Assembly (NCBI RefSeq): GCF_011250565.1
Contig: NZ_JAANMS010000001.1
Span: 186,001 to 250,000, forward strand
Source of the DNA: Nocardioides sp. IC4_145
GTDB lineage: Bacteria > Actinomycetota > Actinomycetes > Propionibacteriales > Nocardioidaceae
Length of the DNA stretch: 64,000 bases
Direction: 5' to 3'
The notes beneath the pieces are model-generated. The model was not told the DNA's origin, did no database searches, and saw only the letters and a list, made by a program, of their open reading frames with translations. The position numbers and the translations under genes are program-made. Below, in pieces: positions 54,433-62,745 of this stretch (positions are counted from its first letter, which is position 1; the number at the start of each line of letters is the position of its first letter).

Positions 54433-54963
54433 GTGCTGGTATGTGCCCTGGAGGATCGCGCGGGCGGCGGTCTTGAACGCCAGGTTGAACGACACGACGG
54501 CGGGCGAGGCGTCCGAGTCGACGCCGAGGGTCTCCTCGGTGACGGCGTGGACGACGAAGAAGTACCGGTGGACCTGGTCGCCCTGCGGCGGCGCGGCGCC
54601 GGTGAACGCCTTCGACCCGCCGTCGTTGCGGCACATGAACGCCGACCCGGGCAGCTCGCTGCCTTCCGCGCCGATGCCGGCGGGGAGCTCGGTGACGTCG
54701 GCGGGCACGTCGACGAGCACCCAGTGCCAGAACCCGCTGGGCGTCGGGGCGTCGGGGTCGAAGCAGGTGATGGTGTAGCTCTTCGTCCCCTCGGGCGCAC
54801 CCGACCACGACAGCTGCGGCGAGGTGTCGCCGCCGTCGGCCACCTGGTCCTGCTTCAACGGCTGCCCGTCGGTCACGTCGGTGCTGGTGACGGTGAACGA
54901 CGGCACGGCCGGCAGCAGGTCGTAGGGGTTCGGGCTCACCGGGCGGTCGAGGGACGAGGACAT
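54430..54963 (-). CDS. PEBP family protein (YbhB/YbcL type)
   Basis: Phosphatidylethanolamine-binding-protein-like fold of 177 residues: [16 protein letters not shown] (about 53-68), [15 protein letters not shown] (about 73-87) and HRYFFVVHA carry the conserved Asp/His pocket. Bacterial members of this family are of unknown role, some binding small anions or inhibiting proteases. AGGAG precedes ATG 54963. It is divergent from the siroheme synthase gene. Confidence 0.9.
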   Translation of the reverse strand: MSSSLDRPVSPNPYDLLPAVPSFTVTSTDVTDGQPLKQDQVADGGDTSPQLSWSGAPEGTKSYTITCFDPDAPTPSGFWHWVLVDVPADVTELPAGIGAEGSELPGSAFMCRNDGGSKAFTGAAPPQGDQVHRYFFVVHAVTEETLGVDSDASPAVVSFNLAFKTAARAILQGTYQH

Positions 54964-55058
54964 CGGGCTCCTATCGCAGAGGCGGGTCGCGACCGAACGT
55001 AGTCCGGTCCCCGAACCCGTACCACCAGCCGCCGGCCCGCACACGGGAGGATGGGCGG

Positions 55059-56318
55059 GTGGACGACTTCCCGACGTACCCCTCCGGCCTGCGCCTGGCC
55101 GGCCGCCGTGTCGTCGTGGTCGGCGGGGGACACGTCGCCCAGCGGCGCGTGCCGCAGCTGATCGCGGCCGGCGCCGACGTCCACGTGGTGGCCCCGGAGG
55201 CCACCCCCGCCATCGAGGGCCTGGTCGGGTCCGGCGAGCTGACCTGGCACGAACGTGAGTTCGACGACGCAGACCTCGACGACACCTGGTACTGCATCGC
55301 CGCGACGAACCTGCCCACCGTCAACGAGCGGGTCAGCCGCGCCGCGGAGGCGCGGCGGGTCTTCTGCGTGCGGGCGGACGACGCCACCCGCGCCACGGCG
55401 TGGACCCCGGCGACGGGTCGGCACGACGGCGTCACGGTCGCGGTGCTGAGCAACCGTGAGCCGCAGCGCTCCGCGTCGATCCGCGACGCGGTCGTCGAGC
55501 AGCTGCGCGAGGGGGTGCTGGCGACGCGCCGCGGACGCGACCGTGCGCCGGGCGTCGTGCTGGTCGGCGGAGGTCCGGGGGAGCCGGAGCTGATCACCGT
55601 CGCCGGCCGCAAGGCGCTCATGGACGCCGACGTCGTGGTCGCCGACCGGCTGGCGCCGCGGGAGCTGCTCGGCGACCTGCCGGCCGACGTGGAGCTGGTG
55701 GACGTCGCCAAGCTGCCCCGGGGGCGGAGCGCGCAGCAGGAGGAGATCAACCGCGTCATCGTCGACCGCGCGCTCGCCGGCAAGCGGGTCGTGCGGTTCA
55801 AGGGCGGCGACAACTTCGTGTTCGGCCGTGGCTACGAGGAGGTCCTCGCCTGCCGCGAGGCCGGCGTGCCGGTGACGGTCATCCCCGGGCTGACCAGCCC
55901 GGTGTCGGTGCCCGCGGTCGCCGGGATCCCGGTGACGCACCGCGGCGTCGCGCACGAGTTCACCGTGATCTCCGGCCACCTGCCGCCCGGCCACCCGGAG
56001 TCGCTGACCGAGTGGGCGGCCGTCGCGCAGCTGCGCGGGACGCTCGTGCTGATGATGGCGGTGCAGAACGCTCCCGCGATCGCCGACGCGCTCGTCGCCG
56101 GCGGTCGCGACGCCGGGACCCCCGTCGGCGTCGTGTGCGACGGGACGATGCCGGGGGAGCGGACGGTGCTCTCCACCCTCGGTACCCTCGCCGCCGACCT
56201 CGAGGCGGAGCGGGTCAAGCCGCCGGCGATCATCGTGGTCGGCGACGTCGTCGCGGTGGCCCACCCCGAACGCTTCGGCGACCGCGCGGGTGGCTCCTCG
56301 GGCGGGGACGGCGCCTGA
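55059..56318 (+). CDS. cysG: Siroheme synthase (CysG-type fusion)
   Basis: Fusion of two domains, 419 residues. The N-terminal precorrin-2 dehydrogenase/ferrochelatase part has [12 protein letters not shown] (about 20-31). The C-terminal uroporphyrinogen-III methyltransferase part starts near 165 ([12 protein letters not shown]) and has PVTHRGVA and the GDVVAVA end. It makes siroheme for sulfite or nitrite reductase. GTG 55059 has GGGAGG upstream. The SpoU gene follows directly after the stop. Confidence 0.94.
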   Translation: MDDFPTYPSGLRLAGRRVVVVGGGHVAQRRVPQLIAAGADVHVVAPEATPAIEGLVGSGELTWHEREFDDADLDDTWYCIAATNLPTVNERVSRAAEARRVFCVRADDATRATAWTPATGRHDGVTVAVLSNREPQRSASIRDAVVEQLREGVLATRRGRDRAPGVVLVGGGPGEPELITVAGRKALMDADVVVADRLAPRELLGDLPADVELVDVAKLPRGRSAQQEEINRVIVDRALAGKRVVRFKGGDNFVFGRGYEEVLACREAGVPVTVIPGLTSPVSVPAVAGIPVTHRGVAHEFTVISGHLPPGHPESLTEWAAVAQLRGTLVLMMAVQNAPAIADALVAGGRDAGTPVGVVCDGTMPGERTVLSTLGTLAADLEAERVKPPAIIVVGDVVAVAHPERFGDRAGGSSGGDGA

Positions 56319-57122
56319 ATGGCCACGATCGTCGAGATCGCCGACCCCGCCGACCCACGGCTCGCGGACTACCGGGACCTGCGCGACGTCGAGCTGCGCA
56401 AGAACCTCGAGGCCGAGCACGGGCTGTTCCTCGCGGAGGGCGAGAAGGTCGTCCGCCGCGCGGTCGAGGGCGGCCACGTCCCGCGCTCCTTCCTGATGGC
56501 GCCGCGCTGGCTGGACGGGCTCGCCGACGTGCTCGACCGCTCCGACGCACCCTGCTACGTCCTGTCCGAGGCGCTCGCCGAGCAGGTCACCGGGTTCCAC
56601 GTCCACCGCGGCGCGCTCGCCTCGCTCGAGCGGCGCTCCCTGCCGTCGGTCGACGACGTCCTCGACGGCGCCCGGTCGGTGCTCGTGCTCGAGGACGTCG
56701 TCGACCACACGAACGTCGGGGCGATCTTCCGTTCCGGTGCCGCGCTCGGCTTCGACGCCGTCCTGCTCGCCCCGCGCTGCGCCGACCCGCTCTACCGGCG
56801 CTCGATCAAGGTCGCGATGGGCACGGTCTTCAACGTGCCGTGGACCCGGCTCCCGGACTGGTACGACGCCCTGCCCGACCTCTCCGCGCGCGGCTTCACC
56901 ACCGTCGCCCTCACCCTCGCCGACGACTCGTCCCCGATCGAGGACGCCGTCGCGGGGCTGGACAAGGTGGCGCTCGTGCTCGGGTCGGAGGGCCACGGGC
57001 TCTCGCCGCGCTGGGAGCAGTCCGCCGACCGGCGCGCGATCATCCCGATGGCCGAGGGGGTCGACTCGCTCAACGTCGCCGCCGCCACCGCCGTCGCCTG
57101 CTACGTCACCGCCCGCCGCTGA
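56319..57122 (+). CDS. SpoU/TrmH family RNA 2'-O-methyltransferase
   Basis: A 267-residue SPOUT methyltransferase. An N-terminal RNA-binding part (about 1-110) is followed by the knotted domain with NVGAIFRSGAALG near 129-141, VLGSEGHGLS (about 222-231) and the closing IPMAEGVDSLNVAAA near 243-257. The target nucleotide, in tRNA or rRNA, cannot be read from this. It begins directly after the cysG stop and is probably cotranscribed. Confidence 0.93.
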   Translation: MATIVEIADPADPRLADYRDLRDVELRKNLEAEHGLFLAEGEKVVRRAVEGGHVPRSFLMAPRWLDGLADVLDRSDAPCYVLSEALAEQVTGFHVHRGALASLERRSLPSVDDVLDGARSVLVLEDVVDHTNVGAIFRSGAALGFDAVLLAPRCADPLYRRSIKVAMGTVFNVPWTRLPDWYDALPDLSARGFTTVALTLADDSSPIEDAVAGLDKVALVLGSEGHGLSPRWEQSADRRAIIPMAEGVDSLNVAAATAVACYVTARR

Positions 57123-57246
57123 CGCCGCTCGCGTCGCACCACTCCCGGGGTGGTTGCGCTGCCGGCGGCGGCACGGCGTACCCGGCCCCGCGGCTGGCCT
57201 GGCGCTCACTCGCCCCGGCCGCCCCGGCCGCCCCGGCCCCACGGGC

Positions 57247-57292
57247 GTCGTGTGTCTCTGGACGCGTTCCGGCGCGTCCTCGGGCACACGAC
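57247..57292. repeat. 46-bp palindromic element, copy 2
   Basis: GTCGTGTG and CACACGAC ends with inner ACGCG/CGCGT, 46 bases in all, the same layout as the other copies. Its right end is also the first unit of the 26-bp tandem. Confidence 0.85.
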
Positions 57293-57359
57293 CGCCGCTC
57301 GGTCATCGGGCACACGACCGCCGCTCGGTCATCGGGAGCACGACCGCCGCTGGGTCATC
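57282..57359. repeat. Tandem repeat, three 26-bp units
   Basis: Units begin GGGCACACGACCGCCGC and end TCATC; the third has two changes (GGGAGC, CTGGG). The start of each unit equals the right arm of the 46-bp element, so the tandem probably grew from it. Confidence 0.85.
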
Positions 57360-57400
57360 GGGCTGCTGGGGTCACCGGCCGCTGTCGGGCCGCCACGGGG

Positions 57401-57446
57401 GTCGTGTGCCTCTCGACGCGGCCGGCCGCGGCCTCAGGCACACGAC
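57401..57446. repeat. 46-bp palindromic element, copy 3
   Basis: GTCGTGTGCC and GGCACACGAC ends with ACGCG and CGCGG inside; same length as the other copies. Confidence 0.85.
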
Positions 57447-57500
57447 CAATCCCGGCCGACCGCATATCCAGCCGACCGCGGACGACCGACCGCCTCAAGC

Positions 57501-57540
57501 AGGCCGGCGCAGGCCGGCGCAGGCCGGCGCAGGCCGGCGC
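57501..57540. repeat. Perfect tandem repeat, four 10-bp units
   Basis: AGGCCGGCGC is repeated four times without change, ending one base before the hemerythrin stop codon. A one-helical-turn period; copy number may vary between strains. Confidence 0.9.
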
Positions 57541-57541
57541 G

Positions 57542-58120
57542 TCAGCGGGTGACGGCGCGGATCGCGTCGCGGGTGCGGTCGACCAGTGAGGCGACCGGTC
57601 CGGCTATCCACTGGGCGGCGGGGGAGCCGGCGGTCGAGGGGTGCGGGTGTGTGGGGGCGACCGCCTCCGCGGCGAGCAGCGCCTTGCCCATCACTCGACG
57701 CATCGGCTGGTCGCAGGTCTCCAGGATCCGCGGGAGCTCCTCGCGCTCCTCGGCCTCGGCGTGGTCGACCACCATCTCCTGGAACGCCCGGAGCCGGTCG
57801 CCAAACTCCGCGCTCGCCACGTCGAGGTGCTCGAGCTCGGCGAGCACGACGTTGGACTCCGCCTCCTCACGGTTGCGCGCGTCGGCCACCCCCGCGTCGG
57901 TCCGGGCGGTGACCGGCCGGAGGATCATCTCCTCGGCGGTCTCGTGGACCGCGAGGAAGGCGCGCAGCCGGTCGAAGTGCTGCTGCCGGTGCTCCCCGTC
58001 GGCGTCCGCGACCGTGCGGAACATCTCACGGATGCGGTCGTGCTGATCGAGCAGCACCGCGACGACGTCGCCCTCCGGCAGCTCGGCGGCGCGGGCACGC
58101 AGGTCGGTGGGCTCGGTCAT
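57542..58120 (-). CDS. Hemerythrin HHE domain protein
   Basis: A 192-residue helical protein with the hemerythrin-like iron ligands spread over the helices: LLDQHDRIREM (about 24-34), HFDRLRAFLAVHETAEE (His and Glu, about 48-64) and VVDHAEAEEREELP (about 117-130). Such proteins bind a di-iron centre and respond to oxygen, nitric oxide or oxidative stress. GGAAGGAG precedes ATG 58120. It is divergent from the Rpf-like gene. Confidence 0.88.
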   Translation of the reverse strand: MTEPTDLRARAAELPEGDVVAVLLDQHDRIREMFRTVADADGEHRQQHFDRLRAFLAVHETAEEMILRPVTARTDAGVADARNREEAESNVVLAELEHLDVASAEFGDRLRAFQEMVVDHAEAEEREELPRILETCDQPMRRVMGKALLAAEAVAPTHPHPSTAGSPAAQWIAGPVASLVDRTRDAIRAVTR

Positions 58121-58448
58121 GGCAGGTGCTCCTTCCGGGTGCGGACGCGAGCCGGGTACCCGGCCCCTCCACCCGCACACGCGACCGACGTCACACCGGC
58201 ACCCCTGGAACGCCGCCAGGCCCGGCTCCTCGGCTGTCCGCCCGGCGGCCGTGGCCGGCCGGATCGGCGGTCCGGCGTCTCCTGATTCGACTCACCCGGG
58301 GGCCTCACGTACCGTCGACGGCCGTTCCGCCGGGCGGCCCCTGATGCCGTTCCGGGCGGGCTCCCGCGGCCGCACGCCGGCCGTGTCACGACCCGGAGAC
58401 CCTCGCAGCACGGCGAGGGCGTCGACATCCCGTTTGGACCTCCCCCTC
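58121..58448. other. 328-base intergenic region between hemerythrin and Rpf-like genes
   Basis: Holds the divergent promoters. I see no convincing c-di-AMP riboswitch, which often precedes rpf genes, no tRNA and no small ORF with a ribosome site. TACCGT near 58311 may be a -10 for the Rpf-like gene, giving a leader of over 100 bases. Confidence 0.4.
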
Positions 58449-59309
58449 ATGCACCTGCACCCTGTCCTGCCTTCCGTCCTGCCCATCGGCCGTCCGTCCC
58501 GGCTCACGGCCACCTCGACCCTCACGGCAGCGGTCGTCCTGGCGCTGCTGCCCGCCACGGCCACGGCCGCCGAGAGCGGGCCCGCGCCCGCCGGCACCGA
58601 GGCCGTGGCTGCTGCTGCCGACCCGTCGGAAGCCACGCCCGTCCGCCTCCGTGTCGGCCGGAACGACACGCGACCGGTGCGCACCTCCGCCGCGTGGCCG
58701 GCGGGCGTCCTGCGCCAGCAGGGCGTCGAGGTCTCCCGGCGCGACCAGGTCCGCGTCCTGCGCGCCGACCGCCGCGTGAGCGGCGAGCAGCGCCGGCTCC
58801 GCCGTGGGGACACCGTCAAGGTCGTCCGGGTCGAGCGCAAGGTCGACACCCGCCGCGTCAAGGTGCGCGCCGGCGTCGAGGAGCGGCGTACGACGTCGCT
58901 GCGACCCGGCCATCGGCGCGTGGTGCGTGACGGCCGCCCGGGGGTGCGCAAGGTGCGCGTCATCCGGGTGACCCACAACGCCCGCGTCGTCGACCGCGCC
59001 GTCCGCAAGCAGATGGTCCGGGACCCGCGGCCGCGCCGGGTGCTCGTCGGCGCCCCGCGCCGGTCCGTCCCGGCCGCCGACCACCTGAACTGGCGTGGGC
59101 TCGCCCGCTGCGAGTCCGGCGGCAACCCGCGGGCCGTCAACGCGGCCGGCTACTACGGCCTGTACCAGTTCGACACCGGCACCTGGCGCAGCGTCGGCGG
59201 CCGCGGCATGCCGCACCGGGCCTCGGCGGGGGAGCAGACCTACCGCGCGAAGCTGCTCTACAAGCAGCGCGGCCGGTCGCCGTGGCCGCACTGCGGTCGC
59301 TACCTGTGA
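58449..59309 (+). CDS. Secreted Rpf-like transglycosylase with DUF348/G5 domains
   Basis: A 286-residue exported protein. The signal sequence ends near ATATA-AES (about 36-37). Then come a variable part, a DUF348-like ubiquitin-fold section (about 85-130) and a G5 domain (RTTSLRPGHRRVVRDG, about 141-156). The Rpf/lysozyme-like domain begins near 215 with CESGGN; Glu222 is the catalytic residue, and Cys221 and Cys282 probably form the disulfide. It resembles a short RpfB with one DUF348 unit and acts on peptidoglycan outside the cell. Confidence 0.88.
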   Translation: MHLHPVLPSVLPIGRPSRLTATSTLTAAVVLALLPATATAAESGPAPAGTEAVAAAADPSEATPVRLRVGRNDTRPVRTSAAWPAGVLRQQGVEVSRRDQVRVLRADRRVSGEQRRLRRGDTVKVVRVERKVDTRRVKVRAGVEERRTTSLRPGHRRVVRDGRPGVRKVRVIRVTHNARVVDRAVRKQMVRDPRPRRVLVGAPRRSVPAADHLNWRGLARCESGGNPRAVNAAGYYGLYQFDTGTWRSVGGRGMPHRASAGEQTYRAKLLYKQRGRSPWPHCGRYL

Positions 59310-59464
59310 CCCGCACCCCCGCCGGCTGAACCCGGCCCGCACCGCCACCGGCGCTCGACCACCCGCACGACACGGTGTCCCGGGTCCCTCGACCGGGGGT
59401 GCGAGGTACGCCTGGACGGGCCAGACCGCCCGGGCTCCCGCGCTCCCGAGCCACCGGGCGGGCG

Positions 59465-59510
59465 GTCGTGTGCCCCACGACGCGGTTCGGCGCGTCCGCA
59501 GGCACACGAC
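59465..59510. repeat. 46-bp palindromic element, copy 4
   Basis: GTCGTGTGCC and GGCACACGAC ends with ACGCG/CGCGT inside; outer GGCG and CGCC flanks extend the pairing. It lies in the 264-base gap between the Rpf-like and epimerase genes, where I see no other feature. Confidence 0.88.
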
Positions 59511-59573
59511 CGCCGGTCGGCGGACACCGCGAGAAGCCGTGTGAGGCCCCCGCGCGCGGGGCACCGAGCGCTC

Positions 59574-60683
59574 ATGCGCATCGCGATCACCGGAGCGTCC
59601 GGCAACATCGGCTCGGCGCTGGTGCGACGACTGCAGGCCGACGGCACCCACGACCTGGTCGGCCTCGCCCGGCGCCCACCCGAGGACCACGACAGCGACC
59701 ACGACAGCGACCACGACAGCGACCACGACAGCGCCCACGGCGACGGGGTGACCTGGCACAGCGTGGACCTCAGCACCGACGCCTGCCACGACACGCTGGT
59801 CGAGGCGTTCCGCGGGGCCGACGCGGTGGTGCACCTCGCCTGGGGCTTCCAGCCCTCTCACGACCTGACCTACCTCGCCGAGACCGGCATCGGCGGCACC
59901 CGTCGGGTGCTCCGCGCGGTGACCGAGGTGGACGTGCCCCACGTGGTCCACATGTCCTCGGTCGGCGCCTACGCCCCCAAGCAGGACGACCGGCCCGTCG
60001 ACGAGTCCTGGCCCACCGAGGGCGTGCCGACCAGCCGCTACAGCCGTCACAAGTCCGCCGCCGAACGGCTCCTGGACCAGCACGAGACGGCCCACCCCGA
60101 CCGGGTCGTCACCCGGATCCGCCCCGGCATCGTCGGCCAGCGCGCCGCCGGGTCGGCGCTGCTGCGCTACGGCGTACCCGCCCTCGTCCCGTCCCGCGCC
60201 CTGAGCCTGCTGCCGGTCCTCCCGATGGACCGTGGCCTCGTCATCCCGATGGTCCACACCGACGACGTGGCCGAGGCGATCGCGACCGTGCTCCGCCAGG
60301 GGGCGGCCGGGCCGTTCAACCTCGCCGCCGACCCGCCGGTCACCGCGCAGGTGATTGCCGACGCGCTCGGCGCCAGGCTCGTGCACGTCCCGTCGCAGGT
60401 CGTCCGGGCGGTCATGTCGGCCGCCTGGCACGCCCGCCTCCAGCAGGTCGACACCGGCTGGCTCGACATGGGCTTCGCACTGCCGACCATGGACACCACC
60501 CGCGCCCGGGTCGAGCTGGGCTGGGCACCGACGAAGGACGGTCCGACCGTCTTCGCCGAGGTCGTCGCCGGCATGAAGGACGCCGCCTCCGGGCGCACGC
60601 CCGCCCTGCGCCCCCGCTCGGTCATCGGGGCGGTGAGCGACGCCGTACGACGCGGGCCGGTCGCCGTGCGGCGCCGGCCGTGA
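59574..60683 (+). CDS. NAD-dependent epimerase/dehydratase family protein with DHDS repeat
   Basis: Extended-SDR protein of 369 residues: TGASGNIGSALV (about 6-17) binds NAD; SSVGAYAP near 130 and the YSRHK (Tyr/Lys) catalytic pair near 157 are intact. At residues 38-53 the tetrapeptide DHDS occurs four times in tandem, encoded by a perfect 12-bp repeat. The substrate is unknown. ATG 59574 (MRIAITG) is the natural start. The UbiA gene overlaps by GTGA, tying it to the polyketide cluster. Confidence 0.85.
   Translation: MRIAITGASGNIGSALVRRLQADGTHDLVGLARRPPEDHDSDHDSDHDSDHDSAHGDGVTWHSVDLSTDACHDTLVEAFRGADAVVHLAWGFQPSHDLTYLAETGIGGTRRVLRAVTEVDVPHVVHMSSVGAYAPKQDDRPVDESWPTEGVPTSRYSRHKSAAERLLDQHETAHPDRVVTRIRPGIVGQRAAGSALLRYGVPALVPSRALSLLPVLPMDRGLVIPMVHTDDVAEAIATVLRQGAAGPFNLAADPPVTAQVIADALGARLVHVPSQVVRAVMSAAWHARLQQVDTGWLDMGFALPTMDTTRARVELGWAPTKDGPTVFAEVVAGMKDAASGRTPALRPRSVIGAVSDAVRRGPVAVRRRP
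59685..59732. repeat. In-frame tandem repeat, four 12-bp units
   Basis: GACCACGACAGC is repeated four times exactly and codes for four DHDS units in the epimerase-like protein. Adding or losing units would keep the frame. Confidence 0.9.
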
Positions 60684-61534
60684 CGACGAGCGCGGTCCCC
60701 GCCCGATCGGGTCCGCGCGCCCGGCCCCGGTCCGGGCGCGTCGCCGCGCTGCTCGCCGCCGCCCACGGCGGCCCCGCCCTCGCCGTCACCACGATCGCCG
60801 GACTGCTGGCGGTCCGCAGCGACCTCGGCGCGACCGACGCCATGCTCGTCACCGCCGCCGTGCTGACCGGCCAGCTCACCATCGGCTGGGGCAACGACCT
60901 GCGCGACCTGCCGCGCGACCGCGCGGTCGGCCGCACCGACAAGCCGCTGGTCACCGGCGCGCTGCCGGTGCGGTGGGTGGTTGTCGCGCTCGGCACCTCG
61001 GCCGTGGCCTGCCTCGTGCTCTCCGGGTCCGTCGGCTGGCGCAGCGCGCTGGTCAACGTCGTGCTCGGCGCCGGCGCGGGCCACGCATACAACCTCGGGC
61101 TCAAGGCGACGTGGTGGTCCTGGGCGCCCTACGCCTGCGCCTTCGGCACGCTGCCCTCCGTCGTCACCCTCGCCGGGCCGGACCCCGCCTGGGCGCCGGC
61201 CTGGATGACCGCCGCGGGCGCGCTGCTCGGCGTCGGCGCCCACCTGCTCAACACGCTGCCCGACCTCGACGACGACGAGCGCACCGGCGTGCGCGGACTA
61301 CCGCACCGGATCGGGGCGACGCCCTCGCGCGTGCTGGCCGCCGCCCTGCTCGCCGGCGCCTCGGTCGCCGCCGTCCTCGGCCCGGCCGGCAGCCCGCCGG
61401 CGTGGGCCTGGGCGACCCTAGCGCTGGCCGTGGCCCTCGCGGCCGTGACGCTGGTGACCCGAGGACGGACGCCGTTCCGGGCTGCCGTCGCCGTCGCCCT
61501 GCTCGACGTCGTGCTGCTGGTGGCCGCCGGATGA
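60680..61534 (+). CDS. UbiA-family prenyltransferase
   Basis: Membrane prenyltransferase of 284 residues with about eight helices. The two Mg/diphosphate motifs are NDLRDLPRD (Asn72, Asp73, Asp76, Asp80) and NTLPDLDDD near 191-199. In the alkyl-O-dihydrogeranyl-methoxyhydroquinone pathway of Actinoplanes a UbiA enzyme attaches the terpene part; the same role is likely here. GTG 60680 overlaps the epimerase stop, and the FAD enzyme overlaps by ATGA. Confidence 0.9.
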   Translation: MTTSAVPARSGPRARPRSGRVAALLAAAHGGPALAVTTIAGLLAVRSDLGATDAMLVTAAVLTGQLTIGWGNDLRDLPRDRAVGRTDKPLVTGALPVRWVVVALGTSAVACLVLSGSVGWRSALVNVVLGAGAGHAYNLGLKATWWSWAPYACAFGTLPSVVTLAGPDPAWAPAWMTAAGALLGVGAHLLNTLPDLDDDERTGVRGLPHRIGATPSRVLAAALLAGASVAAVLGPAGSPPAWAWATLALAVALAAVTLVTRGRTPFRAAVAVALLDVVLLVAAG

Positions 61535-62745
61535 GCCCGCGCGAGGAGCGCCGGGACAAGGAGCGCTGGGACCTCGTCGTCGTCGGCGCCGGGCCGGCCG
61601 GCGCCGCCACCGCGATCGGCGCGCTCCACGCCGAGCCGCGGCTGCGGGTCCTCCTGCTGGACCGCGCCGACTTCCCCCGCGACAAGGCGTGCGGCGACGG
61701 CGTCGCCCCGCACGTGCTCGACCTGCTCGCCGAGGCCGGCGTCACCGGGCTGCTCGCCGACCGGACGCCGGTCGACCGCCTGCGGCTGGTCCGCGGCGGC
61801 GTCGAGGCGGAGCGGACGATGGCCCGACCGGCGTACGTCGTCCCGCGGGCCGTCCTCGACGCACGCCTGGTCGAGGCGGCGGTCGCCGCGGGTGCCGAGC
61901 TGCGGCGGCACCGGGTCCGCGCGCTGCACGAGGAGCCCGGGTGCGTCGTGCTCGACGGCGAGCTGCCCGCGGCTGTGGTGGTCGGGGCGGACGGCGCGCA
62001 CTCGGTCGTCCGGCGGGCGCTGGACCGGCCGCGCGGACCGGTGGCGCTGGCGATTCGCGGCTACGCACCGGTCACGGCGGCCCACGCCGGCCGCCAGGTC
62101 ATCGAGCTCGGCACCGAGCACCAGCCGTCGTACGCCTGGTCCTTCGACTCCGGCGACGGCACCGCCAACGTCGGGTACGGCGAGGTGCTGCACGACGACC
62201 GGCCCGCCCCCACCCGCGCAGAGCTCTTCGAGCGGCTCGAGCGGCTGCTGCCCGGCGTGACCGCCGGCGGCACCGACTGGAAGGGACACCACCTGCCGCT
62301 GTCGACCGCCTGGTGGCGCCCGCGCAACGGCCGCGTCCTGCTCGTCGGCGACGCGGCCGGCCTCGTCAACCCGCTGACCGGCGAGGGGATCTTCTACGCC
62401 GTCGCGACCGGGCTGGCCGCGGGCCGCGCCGCCGCCGAGGCACTGCGCCGGGGGAGTCCCGAGCGCGCCGGGGCGCTGCACCGCCGGTCGACCCGGACGA
62501 TCCTGCTGCCGCACCTGCGCCACACCGCCCTGGCCGCGACCCTGACCCGCAGCAGCCGGGTGCTCGAGGCCGGCATCGCCGCCGCTGCGGCGGACCAGCG
62601 CGTCTTCGACGACCTCGTCGAGCTCGGCCTCGCCCGGGGCCGGCTCACCCCGTCCCTCGCGCTCGGGCTCGGCCGCGCGCTGCTCAGACCTCCGCCCGCC
62701 ACCCGCCTCGACCCGCGACCGCCCGCCCTCAAGGAGCCCGCATGA
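61531..62745 (+). CDS. FAD-dependent oxidoreductase, geranylgeranyl-reductase-like
   Basis: FAD enzyme of 404 residues with the N-terminal dinucleotide motif VVVGAGPAGAAT (about 15-26), CGDGVAPHVL and the second FAD motif LLVGDAAGLVNPLTGEG near 270-286. It resembles geranylgeranyl reductases and aromatic hydroxylases. In the cluster it could hydroxylate the aromatic ring or reduce the prenyl chain (to dihydrogeranyl). It overlaps the UbiA gene and the PKS gene, both by ATGA. Confidence 0.88.
   Translation: MSPREERRDKERWDLVVVGAGPAGAATAIGALHAEPRLRVLLLDRADFPRDKACGDGVAPHVLDLLAEAGVTGLLADRTPVDRLRLVRGGVEAERTMARPAYVVPRAVLDARLVEAAVAAGAELRRHRVRALHEEPGCVVLDGELPAAVVVGADGAHSVVRRALDRPRGPVALAIRGYAPVTAAHAGRQVIELGTEHQPSYAWSFDSGDGTANVGYGEVLHDDRPAPTRAELFERLERLLPGVTAGGTDWKGHHLPLSTAWWRPRNGRVLLVGDAAGLVNPLTGEGIFYAVATGLAAGRAAAEALRRGSPERAGALHRRSTRTILLPHLRHTALAATLTRSSRVLEAGIAAAAADQRVFDDLVELGLARGRLTPSLALGLGRALLRPPPATRLDPRPPALKEPA

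Larger units (their letters stand above)
57123..57541. other. 419-base intergenic region packed with repeats
   Basis: It holds no supported gene. Contents in order: a GC-rich CCCCGGCCG tandem near 57215-57240, a 46-bp palindrome (57247), a three-unit 26-bp tandem (57282-57359), a second 46-bp palindrome (57401) and a perfect four-unit 10-bp tandem (57501-57540) that ends beside the hemerythrin stop. It separates convergent genes. Confidence 0.7.

Noticed and set aside
57282-57540. CRISPR-like array
   Set aside because: Repeats are directly adjacent without spacers, units are 26 or 10 bases, and no cas gene is present.
58121-58448. c-di-AMP (ydaO-type) riboswitch before the Rpf-like gene
   Set aside because: Such riboswitches often precede rpf genes, but I could not find the conserved core pattern in this leader.
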